From Tubulanus polymorphus (Eukaryota; Nemertea; Palaeonemertea; Tubulaniformes; Tubulanidae), in NCBI RefSeq assembly GCF_964204645.1, contig NC_134026.1, forward strand, positions 16,202,650 to 16,262,649: a DNA stretch of 60,000 nt, given 5' to 3'. This document shows, one piece after another, positions 57,060 through 60,000 of this stretch (the first letter of the stretch is position 1; the number at the start of each line of letters is the position of its first letter). Under the pieces are notes generated by a model. That model ran no database searches. It had not been told where the DNA came from and worked only from the letters and a program-made list of their open reading frames with translations. Position numbers and translations under genes: made by a program.

Positions 57060-58690
57060 ATATGGATCTTTTAGGTGGAGGGAGAGAATATGTGTTAAAT
57101 ATTAGTCTGGGCTTGGGGAGTTCTCAGCTATCCAGAAATCTCCAAGACCAGTTCCTTCCAAAGTGTCGCGTAAAAATGATAACCACTTATTTCCATTGCC
57201 ATTTTCATAAGATTCATACAATGCTTCGTGCGTATACGATGATGATTTACCTCCAATCTTCAATTCGGCCCAAAATACAACCACTCTGCATTTAACTATA
57301 ATTTTGATAGGGTAACGACCAAGTTCTCCATACACAAATTCTGTTGGGGTAGTTTTCCTTAGTTTCAAAAGGTACTTGGAAAATAATATAGATAGATTTT
57401 CGTTCCCCCAAATTTCAGAGCATAAAGATAAAACAGGTTTAACCATACTGTCATATAGCTGCAGTGCCAAGTCTTCATCAAGGGAGTGTTGTTTAACCTT
57501 TTTTTTAATACAAAATACACCGCTTTTAGCGCATTTGCAGACACCGTTTTACGACTAAGAGTCAATTTTTCATTGTAACTAAAAGTGCTACCAAGATACC
57601 TGAAACGTTCAACTGATTCAATTAAGTTACCATCAGCATACACTAGGCGGCTTTTTCTTTGGAAAACAATGACACTTGTTTTATCGTAATTTATTAATAG
57701 ATTCCACCGGCACGATATTCTGTTAACTTAGTTACCACTGTTTGTAATTCATTTGGACAAGTAATACCGAATCGTCAGCGTATAAAAGGATAAGTATTTA
57801 AACCATAGCGTGTTGTCATCAGTTGGATAGTTAATTCCAGTACACCCGTTGTTCAATAAGTGAGCTTCCATGTCATGTACAAAGATGGAAAAAAGTACAG
57901 GTGAGAGATTCTCGCCTCGTCTGTGAAGCTCTTTAAAAAACCAGATGAATCTCCATTTACACTAACACGGGACACTTTTTATTTGTATATGCATTAGATA
58001 TCAATTGAAGGATTTTCCCAGTGACTCCCGTTTGGATGAGTTTATGCTAAAGAGCTTTGCGCCATGTGGTATCGAAACACTTTTTAAAGTCTATAAAGAT
58101 ACAATAAGATTTTTTTCCGCAGGCGAAAAACATATCTACTAAACCTTTAAGCGTAAATATATGTTCCAAGATCCTATGGTCTTTTCGGAATCCTGCCTAG
58201 TTTTCGGAAAGTAAGTTATTAGTTTCCAGAAATTCTTGGAGGCATACGGTCGAACAGCTTACCCAGACAACTTAACAAGGTGATTCCTCGATAATTATCT
58301 GGGTCACCAGTGCTACCCTTCCCTTTATAAATGGGGATTATGGTTCCTATTGACCAACTATCTGGGATAAAACCTGTATCGAGAACATTGTTAAACAATA
58401 ACACCAACTAGGGCTGTTTTCAATATTTCGTTGGTAATTATGTCTTTTCCTGGGGACTTAATAATAGACATAATTTTTTAAAGCATTAGTACTTTTTTGA
58501 ATTTCATCTGGTGTGAAATGCCGATTTAGTGCATTATCACCTATACCAATATAGTCCGCGGTATCGTGTAAAGGCTCGCCTTCGTTGTCTGTATATTCTG
58601 GGTCTTGACGTATCGGCCCCACTCCGCGCGGTTGCGCCACCACGCGGTATTTATGCGAAGCAGCAGAACACAAACATGGCCACTCTCTCA
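57060..58690 (-). pseudogene. LINE reverse transcriptase and C-terminal region
   Basis: The minus strand reads ALNRHFTPDEIQKSTNALKN (pre-RT), DTGFIPDSWSIGTIIPIYKG, NYRGITLLSCLGKLFDRM, later ERFRYLGSTF, then MVKPVLSLCSEIWG and FVYGELGRYPIKIIV, ending DFWIAENSPSP. This is the canonical order of a LINE with many frameshifts. The same family as 24041-25345 (both have NYRGITLLSCLGKL). The endonuclease half appears again at 59540-60000 after a 0.8 kb interruption. Confidence 0.85.
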
Positions 58691-59539
58691 ATTTTCAATG
58701 ATAGAAATCGTGTGTGCATTTCAATTATTTCGGCTGTTAGGGTTTTAATGCACAATATGAGTTGATGATGTGATATGGCGATGTTAATTAATGATAATTC
58801 CGCAGTGAAGCTAGTCACGAACGGTGCCGATTGAGTGTACAGCTGCCAAAAACACTGAAATGTGCGTAGTTGCGTAACTATTTGCAGTGAATTGCAGGCG
58901 AAACATGAAGTCTTAACGGCCGTTTAAAAAAAATTATACAAATCGCAATTGTAAAATAAAAATGATATAGAACCTAAGTTAAAATTCTGACCATTTCTAA
59001 AATGTTATTACTAATTTGTAGTCAGTGCGGAACGTTTAGTTTTCCAACAATAATGAGGGTTGGTAGGTAGTCATGCAATTCAAGTCATCATTTATTACAC
59101 GTTACTTCCGTGTTGTTGAAAATCTCGCGAGTCCTGGACCAAACCCCAATGAACAATGTGATTTGTGTGCTGGCCACAAATGCACACAGATCACACTACA
59201 CTACCCATTACACACTCCAGTACCCACAGCTTTCATATATCCATCCAAATATTTAGTGGCTTTCTTCCTGGGTTCAGTCTAGTATAGAAATGAAATAAGT
59301 CTTGTAGTGAGGCCTTGCAATTTGTGCTTCTTCGTTTGCTGAACAGTTTCCAATATTCTTTTGGCTTGGCGTAACGCATCAGCCTCAGTGAATCAATGAA
59401 ACGTTGTCTATCTAACCGTCGGTTTATTTTAGTTTAATTTTTTTTTATAGAGGCGGAACGCCCGATTCATTTCAAGCTTACGTGCTATTGGCCGTGCGGA
59501 CTCTATAATAGTATCGACGGTAATTAAGTTAGCTTGTCT
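58691..59539. other. Interruption within the LINE
   Basis: About 850 bp separating the RT and endonuclease parts of a minus-strand LINE. It may be a later insertion plus linker. GCGCGGTTGCGCCACCACGCGG at its left edge (about 58626-58647) has inverted GCG blocks, but no clear termini were found. Confidence 0.35.
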
Positions 59540-60000
59540 TTAAGTTTTCATTATAGATATAAGTTCTTTTCCTAGGTATATTAACAGTTAACTTTTGGGT
59601 CCCCATAGACGATTTAGCAGTTTTGATCAGGAAATAACACAAAAAGAGATTCGCATTTCCAACGTAGATGGTTCCGTTAATTAGATTACTATTCAAGTTA
59701 TTAAATATATTTTCCCTATTTTTCAGTTGATCCCTGAATGAGCTACCTTTTTCTTTTCGCCTATTAATTTTGACGGTTGTTACATTTTTGATTGGTGTGA
59801 TTTCAGTTTGTGTGGCCCTTCTAGTGACGGAGCATACAATAGCTGCGTGTACGTATGAGCAAAGCTTCAAAACCCTATACCTGGAAGTCAGTAACATTTT
59901 CAAACATCTCAGAGGACACAATAAGATAATCAACCAAGTGTTCGGTTTTACCTTTGAAACACGTAGCTCTATCCGTGTTATTTATTCTACCCCATGGTAT
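59540..60000 (-). pseudogene. LINE APE-type endonuclease fragment, runs off the window
   Basis: The minus strand near 59850-59985 encodes CFKGKTEHLVDYLIVSSEMF and ENVTDFQV, matching the (s)xiDYiivs...f.v segment near the end of the LINE AP endonuclease. A basic linker (KINRRKEKGSSFRDQLKNRE) follows towards the RT half at 58690. The upstream catalytic part lies beyond base 60000. Confidence 0.65.

Overview
This looks like ordinary nuclear DNA of a marine invertebrate. A mollusc or another lophotrochozoan is my best guess, from the mix of repeat families rather than from any diagnostic gene. The window is AT-rich, intron-rich and about half built of decayed mobile elements. I can support one host gene: the 3' half of a MAK16 homologue (nucleolar 60S ribosome-assembly factor) on the + strand. 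It has five exons at 5369-5423, 5514-5588, 6285-6407, 18882-18938 and 19690-19881, all with good splice sites and compatible phases. Its N-terminal exons are not in the window and should lie to the left of base 1.

The 12.5 kb MAK16 intron (6408-18881) is a stack of insertions: a three-copy repeat (repeat B), a tandem-core interspersed element (family 1), LINE reverse-transcriptase debris, a Ty1/copia element (10575-15244) with a 5-bp target duplication but a ruined reading frame, and a fold-back Penelope-like GIY-YIG element (15364-16718) with a 13-bp target duplication and a hammerhead-ribozyme-like core in both arms. A family-4 tandem-core element at 16817-18697 is itself split by repeat B.

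Right of MAK16 (19.9-60 kb) I see no convincing host gene. It holds fragments of at least two kinds of LINE, mostly on the minus strand, SINE remnants with tRNA-like promoter boxes, MITEs, large (TA)n arrays, and more tandem-core elements. Five families with unrelated sequence (1: 862, 2160, 8088; 2: 23111; 3: 42966; 4: 16817; 5: 25808) share one plan: a hairpin head, usually after TTTTTA; a CGTC-rich stretch and/or roughly 145-152-bp tandem units in most; then a tail repeating the head as a subterminal inverted repeat, followed by a short GC hairpin. This resembles Helentron-derived non-autonomous and 'pearl' elements.

The most unusual object is at 34855-36884. It is a very AT-rich 2 kb element with inverted arms of about 690 bp. 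Each arm carries an inward-facing, nearly identical, still open copy of the same unrecognised protein, and a 44-codon membrane-protein-like ORF lies in the centre. Its intact right end is a roughly 110-bp palindrome. It sits inside a LINE reverse-transcriptase gene, and a deletion at its left junction seems to have removed both the outer palindrome and part of the LINE. I could not assign it to a known superfamily; a virus-like or long-TIR transposon remnant is the leading idea. All identifications are by eye, without database searches.
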